37,547 nt of DNA from Candidatus Sumerlaeota bacterium (GCA_007133495.1 SLMS01000129.1:1-37547); one strand, 5' to 3'; positions 16,760 through 24,600 are shown, numbered from the stretch's first letter. A program made the numbers and translations. The notes: generated from the sequence alone by a model not told the origin.

Positions 16760-16782
16760 CGTTTGCCGCCGCGTTCCGCCGT
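16744..16782 (-). terminator. Intrinsic terminator for the minus-strand gene, overlapping the alkA end
   Basis: AACGGCGGAACG (16744-16755) and CGTTCCGCCGTT (16771-16782) are perfect 12-bp complements with a 15-base loop. Read on the minus strand the hairpin is followed by a T run (the A tract at about 16739-16745), the layout of a strong intrinsic terminator for the small monooxygenase-like gene. The alkA stop codon (16757-16759) falls in the loop. Confidence 0.8.
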
Positions 16783-16820
16783 TGGTCACTGTGAGAATCG
16801 CGCGGGAGGGGAACCCGCGG

Positions 16821-17132
16821 TCAGCCGGTGAAATGCCCGCAGACGTAGACCTCTTCTCCCGGCAGGAGGTTCACCGGCCCGGCATGGTAGCGGCGGTAGA
16901 ACTCCGCCACGGACTGGTCGTTCTCCCATGCCATTGTGACGAAGAAGGTCCGCTCCGGGTCTTCGATCTGGAAGGCGTCCTGCGCTTCGCTCGAGACGTC
17001 CTCGGGGGAGAAGTAGCTCGCCCAAAGGTGGCCCGGATGCTTGCGGGCGGCGGCGATCCACTTGTCCAGGGTGCGGCGCGCCGCTTCCGCCTGCCCGTGC
17101 TTGACCACGGTCTTGATCACCTCAATGTACAT
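16821..17132 (-). CDS. Antibiotic-biosynthesis-monooxygenase-like (dimeric alpha+beta barrel) protein
   Basis: A 103-residue protein with a ferredoxin-like alpha+beta pattern: a first strand MYIEVIKTVVKHG, a helix EAARRTLDKWIAAARKHPG, then strands ending in RTFFVTMAWENDQSVAEFYRRYHAG. This is the layout of ABM/YgiN-like small proteins, which act as monooxygenases or bind small ligands as dimers. No catalytic residue can be assigned. The start at 17132 is set by GAGGAG about 8 bases upstream; a longer frame to 17219 is Arg/Pro-rich shadow sequence. It lies on the same strand as the DUF4242-like gene 296 bp upstream. Confidence 0.75.
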   Translation of the reverse strand: MYIEVIKTVVKHGQAEAARRTLDKWIAAARKHPGHLWASYFSPEDVSSEAQDAFQIEDPERTFFVTMAWENDQSVAEFYRRYHAGPVNLLPGEEVYVCGHFTG

Positions 17133-17331
17133 TCGGTGTCTCCTCGATGGAATCCGGTGCGGGCAAGTGATCCGCCTTGACAGAGCCCGGCCCGGACCGG
17201 TGGCAGAAGGCCGGGACACCCCCTGCCTGCATTCGGCGCGCGGGAGTTAGCGGAACCCCTCCCCGGAAATCAATGGCTTTCCTGAGAACCGGCGCGGGCG
17301 GGGCGCTGGTGGACGGCACAAACATCACCTC

Positions 17332-17352
17332 CCCCGCCGTGGACCGGCGGGG
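17332..17352 (-). terminator. GC-rich hairpin downstream of the DUF4242-like gene
   Basis: CCCCGCCG (17332-17339) and CGGCGGGG (17345-17352) are perfect complements around TGGAC. The hairpin sits about 75 bases past the stop of the DUF4242-like gene, inside the 296-bp minus-strand gap 17133-17428. No T run follows, so its action as a terminator is uncertain. The rest of the gap shows no coding frame; the part next to 17132 should hold the monooxygenase-like gene's promoter. Confidence 0.35.
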
Positions 17353-17428
17353 CGGAGGGCAGGCGCTGCTCCCCCTCTCCGCGCCTAACTGATGGCGCGG
17401 AGTGGAAAACGACCTCCCCCCTCCGTGC

Positions 17429-17695
17429 TCAGGCTTGCCCGATAACGCCGCGGTCACCTTCCAGCTCTAATGCGGTGACGTAATCACACGGCATCTGCAT
17501 TTTCGCGAACCAAGCCTCCAAATCCTCCCTGCTTGGTGCTTCCATGATGCAGAACACGCGTCCCTCGGCCAAATTGGCGAAACTGCGGTAGGGATTGACG
17601 ACGGCATCGGCGCTGGCCGCCTCGGCGAGTTGGTCCATCTGGTGGCGCTGCACGGCGCCCGGCGGCATGGTGTGACAGCTCATGAACTTGGGCAT
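17429..17695 (-). CDS. DUF4242-like (SCO4226-type) small protein
   Basis: An 88-residue protein with MPKFMSCHTMPPGAVQRHQMDQLAEAA, an alpha+beta pattern, and RVFCIMEAPSREDLEAWFAKMQMPCDYV. These features match the DUF4242 family of small dimeric ferredoxin-like proteins, one member of which (SCO4226) binds nickel. His and Cys residues near the N-terminus (CH at residues 6-7) may bind metal. Two ATGs lie three codons apart (17704 and 17695); 17695 has AAGGA at suitable distance, while 17704 has AGGA only four bases away. It is divergent from argD. Confidence 0.75.
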   Translation of the reverse strand: MPKFMSCHTMPPGAVQRHQMDQLAEAASADAVVNPYRSFANLAEGRVFCIMEAPSREDLEAWFAKMQMPCDYVTALELEGDRGVIGQA

Positions 17696-17814
17696 CTTTC
17701 CCATCCTTTCCTGGTGGGGAGGAGCTCGGAGGGGAGGCGCGGCTGTCCCGTCCGGGTTCGCCCGCCCGGCTGCCAGAGCGTCTCGCCGGGCGGCATGAGG
17801 CGGAAAAATTCGTT

Positions 17815-17917
17815 CCGCTTTAGTGGACTAACGCTTCCTTTACCCGCTGCTCCGGTCAAGCAAAACCCCCCAGTAAAGCGGGCGGGGCCTGTCACCTGCA
17901 CGTAAAGTCCCCTTTAC
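17815..17917. promoter_or_regulatory. Palindromic CTTTAC/GTAAAG cluster upstream of argD
   Basis: The divergent gap between the DUF4242-like gene and argD holds four copies of CTTTAC/GTAAAG: 17838-17843, 17873-17878, 17902-17907 and 17912-17917. The last two form the perfect inverted repeat GTAAAG-TCCC-CTTTAC. CCGCTTTAGTGG (17815-17826) and CCAGTAAAGCGG (17870-17881) form a second, wider inverted repeat with one mismatch. A possible argD promoter has TTTACC (17913-17918) and CATATC (17936-17941) at 17-base spacing, so the inner palindrome would overlap the -35 box. This suggests repressor binding; the regulator is unknown. Confidence 0.4.
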
Positions 17918-17978
17918 CCATCGGCGCCGGCTTGGCATATCCCGTCGTCCGCCCCACGACTACCCGGAGGTCCTCCAC

Positions 17979-19223
17979 GTGACCCAGCAGACTGTACCCG
18001 ACACCGCGCTACTCCGCGAGAAGGCTGGCCGCTACCTGATGCCGAACTACGGCACGCGCGACATCGCGCTTGTTCACGGCGAGGGCGTGCGCGTCCGCGA
18101 TTCCGACGGGAAGGAGTATCTCGACTTCCTGGCGGGCATTGGCGTCAACAATCTCGGCCACTGCCACCCTGCGGTCGTGGCTGCGATCAAACGGCAGGCG
18201 GAAACGCTGCTGCACGTTTCGAACGGCTTCCTGATCGCGCAGCAGATCGAACTGGCCGAGCGCCTGTGTGCGAATCTCGGGATGGACAAGGCGCTTTTCG
18301 CCAATTCCGGCGCAGAGGTGACCGAAGCCGCCATCAAGCTCGCCCGCCTCTGGTCGCGCAACAAGTTCGGTGAGGGCCGGCACACCATCATGGTCTTCAC
18401 GAACTCCTTCCACGGCCGGACGTTCGGAGCGCTGAGCGCGACCTACTCGCCGAAAGTGCGCGAGGGGTTCGATCCTTACCTTCCCGGCTTCGTCTTTGCC
18501 GAGTTCAACAACCTGGCGGACGTGGACGAAAAGTGGGACGATTCGGTCTGCGCCGTCATGCTCGAAACGGTGCAGGGGGAAGGGGGCATCCGGCCGGCCA
18601 CGGCGGAATTCCTCCGGGGCCTGCGCCAGCGCTGCACAGAACGGTCCGCTGCGCTCGTCTGTGACGAGGTCCAGTGCGGCATGGGCCGCACCGGCCGGCG
18701 CATGGCCTATCAGTGGGCCGAAGTGCTGCCGGACATGGTCCCCGTCGCGAAGGCGCTCGGTGGAGGAGTGCCGATCGGCGCGCTGCTGGCCCGGGGTGAA
18801 TTCGCGGACACTTTCCAGAAGGGCTCCCACGGCACGACTTTTGGCGGCAATCCGCTCGTCTGCGCCGCGGCGCTTGCGGCCACGGAGATTCTCTTTGAGG
18901 AGGGCTTCCTGGCCGAAGTCGGCCGCAAGGGCTGCTCGCTGTGGGGGCACTTGGAGGGCATCATTGCGGACTTCCCGGACATCTGCGCGGAGGTCCGTGG
19001 CGCCGGGCTCATGCAGGGTCTCGTGCTTAAAGTCCCCGCGCTTGCCTTCCCGCCGATCGCGCGCAAACACGGGCTTTTGCTGAACGCCACGGCGGAGACA
19101 GTCGTGCGGCTGCTCCCGCCATTGGTTGTCTCGGACGAGGACCTCGAGGAGGGGGCGGACAAGCTGCGCGCGGCGCTGAGCGAGTTCCAAGGAACGCTGG
19201 AGGAGAAGGCGAAGGAGGAGTGA
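17979..19223 (+). CDS. argD: Acetylornithine aminotransferase (class III, PLP)
   Basis: A 414-residue class III aminotransferase. The PLP lysine is Lys258 in PVAKALGGGVPIGA, the cofactor aspartate is Asp229 in LVCDEVQCGMGRTG, and GAEVTEAAIKLAR (111-123) and SFHGRTFGALSAT (143-155) are the expected binding loops. The sequence fits acetylornithine/succinylornithine transaminase (arginine biosynthesis), although class III enzymes overlap in substrate. GTG 17979 is supported by CGGAGG at 17965-17970. The darTG pair starts only 21 bp after the stop on the same strand, so readthrough is likely. No other arginine gene is in the window. Confidence 0.9.
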   Translation: MTQQTVPDTALLREKAGRYLMPNYGTRDIALVHGEGVRVRDSDGKEYLDFLAGIGVNNLGHCHPAVVAAIKRQAETLLHVSNGFLIAQQIELAERLCANLGMDKALFANSGAEVTEAAIKLARLWSRNKFGEGRHTIMVFTNSFHGRTFGALSATYSPKVREGFDPYLPGFVFAEFNNLADVDEKWDDSVCAVMLETVQGEGGIRPATAEFLRGLRQRCTERSAALVCDEVQCGMGRTGRRMAYQWAEVLPDMVPVAKALGGGVPIGALLARGEFADTFQKGSHGTTFGGNPLVCAAALAATEILFEEGFLAEVGRKGCSLWGHLEGIIADFPDICAEVRGAGLMQGLVLKVPALAFPPIARKHGLLLNATAETVVRLLPPLVVSDEDLEEGADKLRAALSEFQGTLEEKAKEE

Positions 19224-19244
19224 GGGGGGATTACGGAAGAGGAG

Positions 19245-19898
19245 GTGGCATCGAAGGACGGCTTCCACCCCGTGACCAGATCGCTTTTTCACATTACCCA
19301 TGTGTCCAACCTCCCGTCGATCATTCGCGCCGGGGAACTCTGGAGCGATTCGGAATGTCGGCGGCGAGGAGCCGGGAGTCAAAACATTGCCTACAGGCAT
19401 ATCAAGGATCGCCGGGCCCGCCGGCCGGTTCCGGACACTGCAGGTGGAGGGACGCTCGCGGACTACGTCCCCTTCTATTTCGCTCCGCGGTCTCCGATGC
19501 TCTATGCCATCAACAAAGGCCTCGTGGAGCCCAGCCTCAGGGGCCGGCAGGACCTCATCGTCCACCTTGTGACGTCGATCGAGGCGGTAATGGCAACGGG
19601 GAGGAGGTGGTGTTTCACGGACCGCCATGCGGACTTGAATCATGCTCAGTTCTTCGACGGCCTTTCCGAACTCCCCAGTGCCGTCTCCTGGGAGGCCATG
19701 CGGGACAATTTTTGGGGGCGGTCTCCCGAGCAAAGGGAACTCCGGCAGGCCGAATTCCTGCTTCGGACCAGTATGCCCTGGTCCTGCACAACGGAGATCG
19801 GGGTGATGAACCAGACGACTTTGATTGCCGCCCGGGCGGCACTTTCCCAAGCTGAACACAGTCCCCCGATAGTCATTCACCGCGACTGGTACTACTGA
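19245..19898 (+). CDS. darT: DarT-like DNA ADP-ribosyltransferase toxin (DUF4433)
   Basis: A 217-residue toxin of the DarT (DUF4433) family, which uses NAD+ to ADP-ribosylate thymidine or guanine in single-stranded DNA and so blocks replication. The N-terminal LFHITHVSNLPSIIRAGELW (14-33) is the family hallmark. Arg51 in IAYRHIKDRR matches the conserved NAD/catalytic arginine, and Glu170 in RQAEFLL matches the catalytic glutamate. LADYVPFYFAPRSPMLYAI (71-89) is also typical. Start GTG 19245 follows GGAAGAGGAG closely. It lies 21 bp after argD and 9 bp before its antitoxin. Both key residues are present, so the toxin should be active. Confidence 0.93.
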   Translation: MASKDGFHPVTRSLFHITHVSNLPSIIRAGELWSDSECRRRGAGSQNIAYRHIKDRRARRPVPDTAGGGTLADYVPFYFAPRSPMLYAINKGLVEPSLRGRQDLIVHLVTSIEAVMATGRRWCFTDRHADLNHAQFFDGLSELPSAVSWEAMRDNFWGRSPEQRELRQAEFLLRTSMPWSCTTEIGVMNQTTLIAARAALSQAEHSPPIVIHRDWYY

Positions 19899-19907
19899 GG
19901 CCCAACC

Positions 19908-20963
19908 ATGATTGAGACAGCCACCGGCAACCTGCTCGAAGCGGACGTGGAGGCACTGGTCAATACGGTGAACACAAAGGGGGCGCTGGGGAAGGGAATC
20001 GCCCTTCAGTTCAAGCGCGCCTTCCCGGAAATGGAAGCCTCCTATAAGCGCGCCTGCCGGACAGGAGAGATCGCCCCGGGCAGGGTGCATGTCTTCGAAC
20101 GCCCGGACATGTTCAGCCGGCCGCACTATATCATCAGTTTTCCGACCAAACGCGACTGGAGGCATCCCTCCCGGCTGGAGGACATCGAGGCGGGCCTGCG
20201 TGACCTTGTCCGCGTCATCAAGGAGCGCGGGATCGAGAGTGTTGCCATTCCGCCACTTGGATGCGGACTCGGAGGGTTGGACTGGCGCGACGTCTATCCC
20301 ATGATTGCCGACGCAGCACTGGAACTGGACGGCGTTCGCGTGCTCGTCTATCCTCCCGCAGGGTCTCCACCTCCGGAGAGCCAGGTGAACCGGACCAGGC
20401 GACCTTCCATGACGGCAGGCCGGGCAGCGCTATTGGGGCTGCTGGCACAGTATTGCGAACTCGATTATCCCCTCAGCATGCTTGAAATCCAGAAGCTTGC
20501 ATATTTTCTGCAGGAAGCCGGGCAGCCGTTGCGGCTTGAATTCGAGAAAGGCCCCTATGGTCCGTACTCCGACGGCCTCCGCAAGGTCCTCAGGCATCTG
20601 GAAGGCCATTATATTCTCGGGTTTGGCGATGAGGGGACCTCGCCCGATAGTCCCATTCGGCTTCTTTCGGGGGCAGCCCAGGACGCAGAAGCCTTCCTCA
20701 CCGGGGATCGTGAAACAGCCAGCCGCTATAAAAGCGTCGCCCGGTTGATCGAAGGGTACGAAACTCCTTACGGTTTGGAACTGCTCTCAACAGTTCACTG
20801 GGCCGCCACCAAGGAATCACCCCCTGCGTGCGATCATGATGCTGCACTGCGGATCATTCGCGAATGGAGTCCGCGCAAGAGTTCGTGCATGACGCCTGAA
20901 CACGTTCGCAGCGCTTGGGAACGGCTGACAAACTTCGGTGTGGTGCCAGTGGAAACGGACTGA
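19908..20963 (+). CDS. darG: DarG-like macrodomain antitoxin with C-terminal Panacea-like domain
   Basis: A 351-residue antitoxin. Residues 1-155 form an ADP-ribose-binding macrodomain (GNLLEADVEALVNTVNTKG, then IPPLGCGLGGLDW), with the DarG-type Lys81 in FPTKRDWRHPS; it removes ADP-ribose from DNA. Residues about 175-351 form a separate helical domain (LEIQKLAYFLQEAG, then FEKGPYGPYSDGLRKVLRHLEGHYILGF). Its layout resembles Panacea/DUF4065 sequences, and in DarG this part binds and inhibits the toxin directly. The resemblance is by eye. The two parts join through a Pro/Ser/Arg-rich linker (about 145-168). It converges with the GNAT gene, 26 bp between stops. Confidence 0.92.
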   Translation: MIETATGNLLEADVEALVNTVNTKGALGKGIALQFKRAFPEMEASYKRACRTGEIAPGRVHVFERPDMFSRPHYIISFPTKRDWRHPSRLEDIEAGLRDLVRVIKERGIESVAIPPLGCGLGGLDWRDVYPMIADAALELDGVRVLVYPPAGSPPPESQVNRTRRPSMTAGRAALLGLLAQYCELDYPLSMLEIQKLAYFLQEAGQPLRLEFEKGPYGPYSDGLRKVLRHLEGHYILGFGDEGTSPDSPIRLLSGAAQDAEAFLTGDRETASRYKSVARLIEGYETPYGLELLSTVHWAATKESPPACDHDAALRIIREWSPRKSSCMTPEHVRSAWERLTNFGVVPVETD

Positions 20964-20989
20964 GCAGGCTGGGTGATTCCGCTTCCCGG

Positions 20990-21463
20990 TCAGCCTTCCT
21001 CCTCTTCGGTCTCCCGTTCCATCCAGCGGTGGGGTTGTCCGGCTTCCATGTGCTCTGGGGCCGCGGCGCGGAAGCCGAATCGTTCGTAAAAGTTGAGAGC
21101 GTGGGTTTGTGAAGAGAGCACGAGCCGGCGGAATCCGAGTTCCCGTGCGCGGGCGATGGTGGCCTCCATGATGGCTGACCCGGCGCCCTGACCGCGGTGT
21201 TCCTTCAGCACGGCCAGCCGCCCTATCTTTGCCGCCGGGGGCGTGCCGTCCATGACGAGAAGACGGGCGACCGCGATGGCTTTGCCCTCGCCGTCGAATG
21301 CGAGGAAATGGCGTGCGCCAGCCGCGTCCTCCGCTTCCCACTCGAGTTCTTCGGGGTATTTTTGCTCCTCGATGAAAACGCGGCGGCGTATGCGGCGGAC
21401 ATCGTCCCCATCGGGCCCGTTCCAAGTGACTTCGCGAATCGAAAAGCTGTCCGGGTGTGTCAC
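20990..21463 (-). CDS. GNAT-family N-acetyltransferase (ElaA/YjcF-like)
   Basis: A 157-residue acetyltransferase. The acetyl-CoA loop is seen in KIGRLAVLKEHRGQGAGSAIMEATIARA (Q/RxxGxG/A form), followed by LVLSSQTHALNFYERFGF, the usual GNAT C-terminal motif B. The N-terminal RRIRRRVFIEEQ is typical of the ElaA/YjcF subgroup; the substrate is unknown. GTG 21463 is chosen because AGGAGG lies 9 bases upstream. The GTG at 21472 would overlap the upstream stop as GTGA but has no spacing to that ribosome site. It is the last gene of the wecG-like operon. A conserved C-terminal acidic tail (ETEEEEG) is a local feature. Confidence 0.87.
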   Translation of the reverse strand: MTHPDSFSIREVTWNGPDGDDVRRIRRRVFIEEQKYPEELEWEAEDAAGARHFLAFDGEGKAIAVARLLVMDGTPPAAKIGRLAVLKEHRGQGAGSAIMEATIARARELGFRRLVLSSQTHALNFYERFGFRAAAPEHMEAGQPHRWMERETEEEEG

Positions 21464-21468
21464 GGTGG

Positions 21469-23802
21469 TCACCCTCCTGGCCGGGTGAAGTCCACGCGGA
21501 TGCGGCCGGGGCTGCGCGGGGCGACCTCGAAGTGCCGGCTTTCCATGGTGGAGGTGCGCGTGAGCGTATAGCGCCCCGGCTCGAGCTGCACCTCCATATC
21601 GCTCCCGTATATCTCCTGCACGGGGCGCCTTGCGGCGTCGCCCGAGCGCGCGATGACAAGGAATTGCTCGTCGGCGGAGAGCGGCCGGTCCTCGGGCGCT
21701 ATTACTTCGAGGTTTACGAGCAGGAACGTCCGGCACGTCAGCTCCAGCGCAAGCTCTCCGCCCCGCGGCACGTTGATAAGCCTGCCGGCCGCGTCGTCGC
21801 CCTGCAGGATCAGGCGTGCCTGCCCTGCCGGGAGGTTTTCGAGCCGGAACTGGCCGCGGAAATCCGTGCGGGTCTTCCAGCGCTGGCGGGGCACGGCGGG
21901 GCCTTCCACGCGCCCGAGTCCGGTGATCACTTCGACGAGGACATCCGCGCACGCCTCGTCGCGGTCGTTCATTACCGTTCCCGTCACGGCGCCGGTGCCC
22001 TGAAGGCCCAGCTCCACGGACTTGCCCTCTGCCGCATCGTCGCCGGAGAGGAGCGCACTGCCGAGTACCTCGCCGTTTTGCCGGTTTTCCGCCAGGATGG
22101 CGTATTCGCGGCCTGCCACCACGTGCTCGATACTGAACTGCCCCGTCTCGGAAATTGCCGCCAGCGGCTGGCGTTGCCAGGGCGCAAAGTCCTCCGGCAC
22201 GGGGAACGCGCGCGGGTCCCTGTCGAGTTCCCGCGCGTTCAGCACGATGTCCCGGAAGGAATCCCCGAAGCCCGGCGGGGCGACAAACCGGCCCTCCACT
22301 TCGAACAGTTCGGAGAGGACGACCGTTCCCAAGTCGGGGTTGTTCCCCGCCTCGATGCGCAGGGGCATCTCCTGGAAGTATTCGCGCCCGTCCGGCGCCT
22401 CGGCCAGCAGCAGCAGGCGGTAAACGCCCGGCCGCAGGTTGCCGACGTGGAAATCGCCGCTCCCACCGGCGGAGACGGCAAAATCCTCCCGCCAGCCGCG
22501 GTACCGGTCCACGATCACGGCGGTTCCGTGCAGTTCCTCATCATGTGCCGCGCCCTCGGGGAGGATGGCGGTGCCCACCACTTCGGCGAAGGGGTGCAGG
22601 ACGATTTCCGGCTGGCTCTCGGAGGTCGGGGTGAAGTCGCGCACGTGCCCGGTATTGTAGCCGGGGTGGGAGGCGGTCAGTTGGTACTCGGAGGGGAAGA
22701 TGCGTTCGAAACGGAAGCGGCCGTCCTCGCCGCTTTCCGTCGTGTGCTGATGCGGGGAGCGGGTTTCCTGGGGGCCGAGCAGCTCACTCAGCACCACCTC
22801 GGCGCCCTCCACGGGCCGGCGCTCTTCTCCTCCGGCCAGCACGCGTCCGCTGAAGGTCACTCCGCGCGTGACCTGCAGGTCCACACGGGTGACGCGGGTG
22901 CGCTCGAAATCGCTGCGGCTGAGCTGCAGGGGCTCCTTGCCGTATAGATAGGGCGAGGGCAACTCCTCGGTGTCCGGGACGATCCGGATTTCCGCCGGCT
23001 CGTGGAGCTGCACTTCGAAGCGCCCGTCCGCTCCGGTGCGGACGGTCTTCTCCTGCCACTCGGTTTCGCGGGTGCGCAGGGATGTGGGCCGCCAGGTGAC
23101 CTTGACGGGAATGTCCCGCAGCCGTTCCATCCGGTCGTCTGCCACGAGTCCGCGTACTTCGAAGGGGCGCGGCTGGTTGAGCGTCAGGCGGATCGTTTCG
23201 CCCGCCTCCCCGGCCACGATTTCCTGGGCGATGGACTGCGGTTCCCCCTTGATCATCAGCCCGGCGATGTAGGGCCGGCCCGGCGGCAGGAGGAATTCAA
23301 AAGACCCCTCGGCCCCCGCCTGGATGATCGAGTGCGCCTCCTCGCTGGTGAAGGCGTTCTGTACGGCGACGGGGAGCCGGTCCTCGGTTTTCGCGATCAG
23401 GTAGAGCTGGGCGCGCGGGACAGGCCGGCCGTCGTGGGTGAGGACCTCGCCAATGAGTCTGGTTCGCTCGGGGGTGGGCTCGGGAGTCGGCGTGGGCGTT
23501 TCGGTGGGTGTTGGCGTTGGTGTGGGGGTTTCCGTCGGGGTGGGCTCGGGAGTTTCCTCGGGTTGGGGTGTTGGAGTGGGCTCGGGTTCCTCTTCGGGCT
23601 CCTCCACCGGTTGTTCGGCGGGAGCGGGATCGCGCTCGCTGACGGGCGAGCGGAAGGCAAACATCTCGCCGCTTTCGCGTCCTCCCGTTTCGATAAGGTA
23701 GTACCCCACTCCGAGAGCGAGCAGCACGGAGAGGATGGCGGCGATGGGGACGATGGGTGAGTTGCTTTGCTTGCGTGGCAAAGGGAAGTGCTCCGGAGTC
23801 AA
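21469..23802 (-). CDS. Membrane-anchored protein with carboxypeptidase-regulatory-like repeats
   Basis: A 777-residue protein. One transmembrane segment (about 17-37, IVPIAAILSVLLALGVGYYLI) follows a short basic N-terminus. A Pro/Thr/Glu-rich linker (about 58-114) made of PTPTPTET-type units leads to about six or seven beta-sandwich units of the CarboxypepD_reg/Ig-like type. These start at, for example, RLIGEVLTHDGRPV (about 115), FEVRGLVADD, VTFSGRVLAGGEERRPVEGAEV, VEGRFVAPPG and AVTGTVMNDRDEACADV. The topology puts the repeats outside the membrane. No catalytic motif is present, so adhesion or a scaffold role is likely. It follows the WecG-like gene by six bases, which links it to surface glycan. 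Confidence 0.85.
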   Translation of the reverse strand: MTPEHFPLPRKQSNSPIVPIAAILSVLLALGVGYYLIETGGRESGEMFAFRSPVSERDPAPAEQPVEEPEEEPEPTPTPQPEETPEPTPTETPTPTPTPTETPTPTPEPTPERTRLIGEVLTHDGRPVPRAQLYLIAKTEDRLPVAVQNAFTSEEAHSIIQAGAEGSFEFLLPPGRPYIAGLMIKGEPQSIAQEIVAGEAGETIRLTLNQPRPFEVRGLVADDRMERLRDIPVKVTWRPTSLRTRETEWQEKTVRTGADGRFEVQLHEPAEIRIVPDTEELPSPYLYGKEPLQLSRSDFERTRVTRVDLQVTRGVTFSGRVLAGGEERRPVEGAEVVLSELLGPQETRSPHQHTTESGEDGRFRFERIFPSEYQLTASHPGYNTGHVRDFTPTSESQPEIVLHPFAEVVGTAILPEGAAHDEELHGTAVIVDRYRGWREDFAVSAGGSGDFHVGNLRPGVYRLLLLAEAPDGREYFQEMPLRIEAGNNPDLGTVVLSELFEVEGRFVAPPGFGDSFRDIVLNARELDRDPRAFPVPEDFAPWQRQPLAAISETGQFSIEHVVAGREYAILAENRQNGEVLGSALLSGDDAAEGKSVELGLQGTGAVTGTVMNDRDEACADVLVEVITGLGRVEGPAVPRQRWKTRTDFRGQFRLENLPAGQARLILQGDDAAGRLINVPRGGELALELTCRTFLLVNLEVIAPEDRPLSADEQFLVIARSGDAARRPVQEIYGSDMEVQLEPGRYTLTRTSTMESRHFEVAPRSPGRIRVDFTRPGG

Positions 23803-23808
23803 GAAACG

Positions 23809-24600
23809 TCAGATCAGGCGGCCAAGGCGGAGAAGAAAGAGGAGGTTTCCGAGGAGGTAGCGGCCGGCGAGCCGGCGCGGTTCGAGCGCAAGCCGGCAGG
23901 CCCATTCGAGTCCCGCCTCGCGCATCCAGAGCGGCCCCCGCGAGCGGCCCTCCGGGTCGTGATAGTCGAACAGGGCCCCCACGCACCACACGGCGCCGAG
24001 GTTTCCCTGCTCGCGCAGTTCAAGGGCAAACTCCTCCTGCTGCGGGCTGCCCATCCCGAGGAGCACCACGTCCGGCCGGCATTCTTCCAGCCGGCGGACC
24101 ACTTCCCGGCGCTCCACGCTCTCCGCGCGGTGATAACCGCCGGAGAGATGGACTATGTTCAAGCCGCGAATGTTGGTTTCAAGGGAAACGGTGCAGCGCC
24201 GCACCGCCTGTTCGGTGCTGCCGACCAGGGCGATGGTCCGTCCCGCTGCTGCGGCGGCCCAACAGAAGCGCAGGAAGAAGTCCGCGGCGGTCACCCGCTC
24301 GGGCACGGGGACACCATGGCGCCGGGCTCCCCAGACCACCGCCATGCCGTCGGCGTAGAGCAGGTCGCACTGGTGCCAGGGGCTGGTGCCGGTCTGCTTC
24401 GCCGCCGCGAGGGCCAGGTTCACCGTGTGGGCGTTCAGGTAGGCGGCCACGCGGGGGGTGGGATCGGAGGCGAGGAGCCAGCCGATCAGCCCGTTCTGGT
24501 CCACGCAGGCGAGCGGCAGGCCGAGAAACTCCTCCGTGCGCACCGCCGGTGGCCGTCTGGCGGCAGAAAGATTCGCCCTAGCGCCCGATGGCTCGGCCAT
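23809..24600 (-). CDS. WecG/TagA/CpsF-family glycosyltransferase (GT26)
   Basis: A 263-residue glycosyltransferase of the WecG/TagA family, which adds N-acetylmannosamine or its uronic form to a lipid-linked GlcNAc in surface polysaccharide or teichoic acid synthesis. The catalytic region LLYADGMAVVWGARRHGVPVPERVTAADFF has Asp84, and VVLLGMGSPQQEEF (178-191) is the conserved UDP-binding loop. The C-terminal RRLAGRYLLGNLLFLLRLGRL is hydrophobic and basic, as in membrane-associated members. The start at 24600 shares two bases with the divergent MFS start; GTG 24543 is an alternative that would free space for a promoter. It is first in an operon with the repeat protein and the GNAT gene. Confidence 0.9.
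   Translation of the reverse strand: MAEPSGARANLSAARRPPAVRTEEFLGLPLACVDQNGLIGWLLASDPTPRVAAYLNAHTVNLALAAAKQTGTSPWHQCDLLYADGMAVVWGARRHGVPVPERVTAADFFLRFCWAAAAAGRTIALVGSTEQAVRRCTVSLETNIRGLNIVHLSGGYHRAESVERREVVRRLEECRPDVVLLGMGSPQQEEFALELREQGNLGAVWCVGALFDYHDPEGRSRGPLWMREAGLEWACRLALEPRRLAGRYLLGNLLFLLRLGRLI

Noticed and set aside
18009-20165. 718-residue minus-strand ORF opposite argD and darT
   Set aside because: It lacks recognisable motifs and opposes three well-supported genes.
23461-23631. Possible CRISPR or minisatellite array
   Set aside because: The units are short, degenerate and in frame, and encode a Pro/Thr/Glu linker; there are no spacers.
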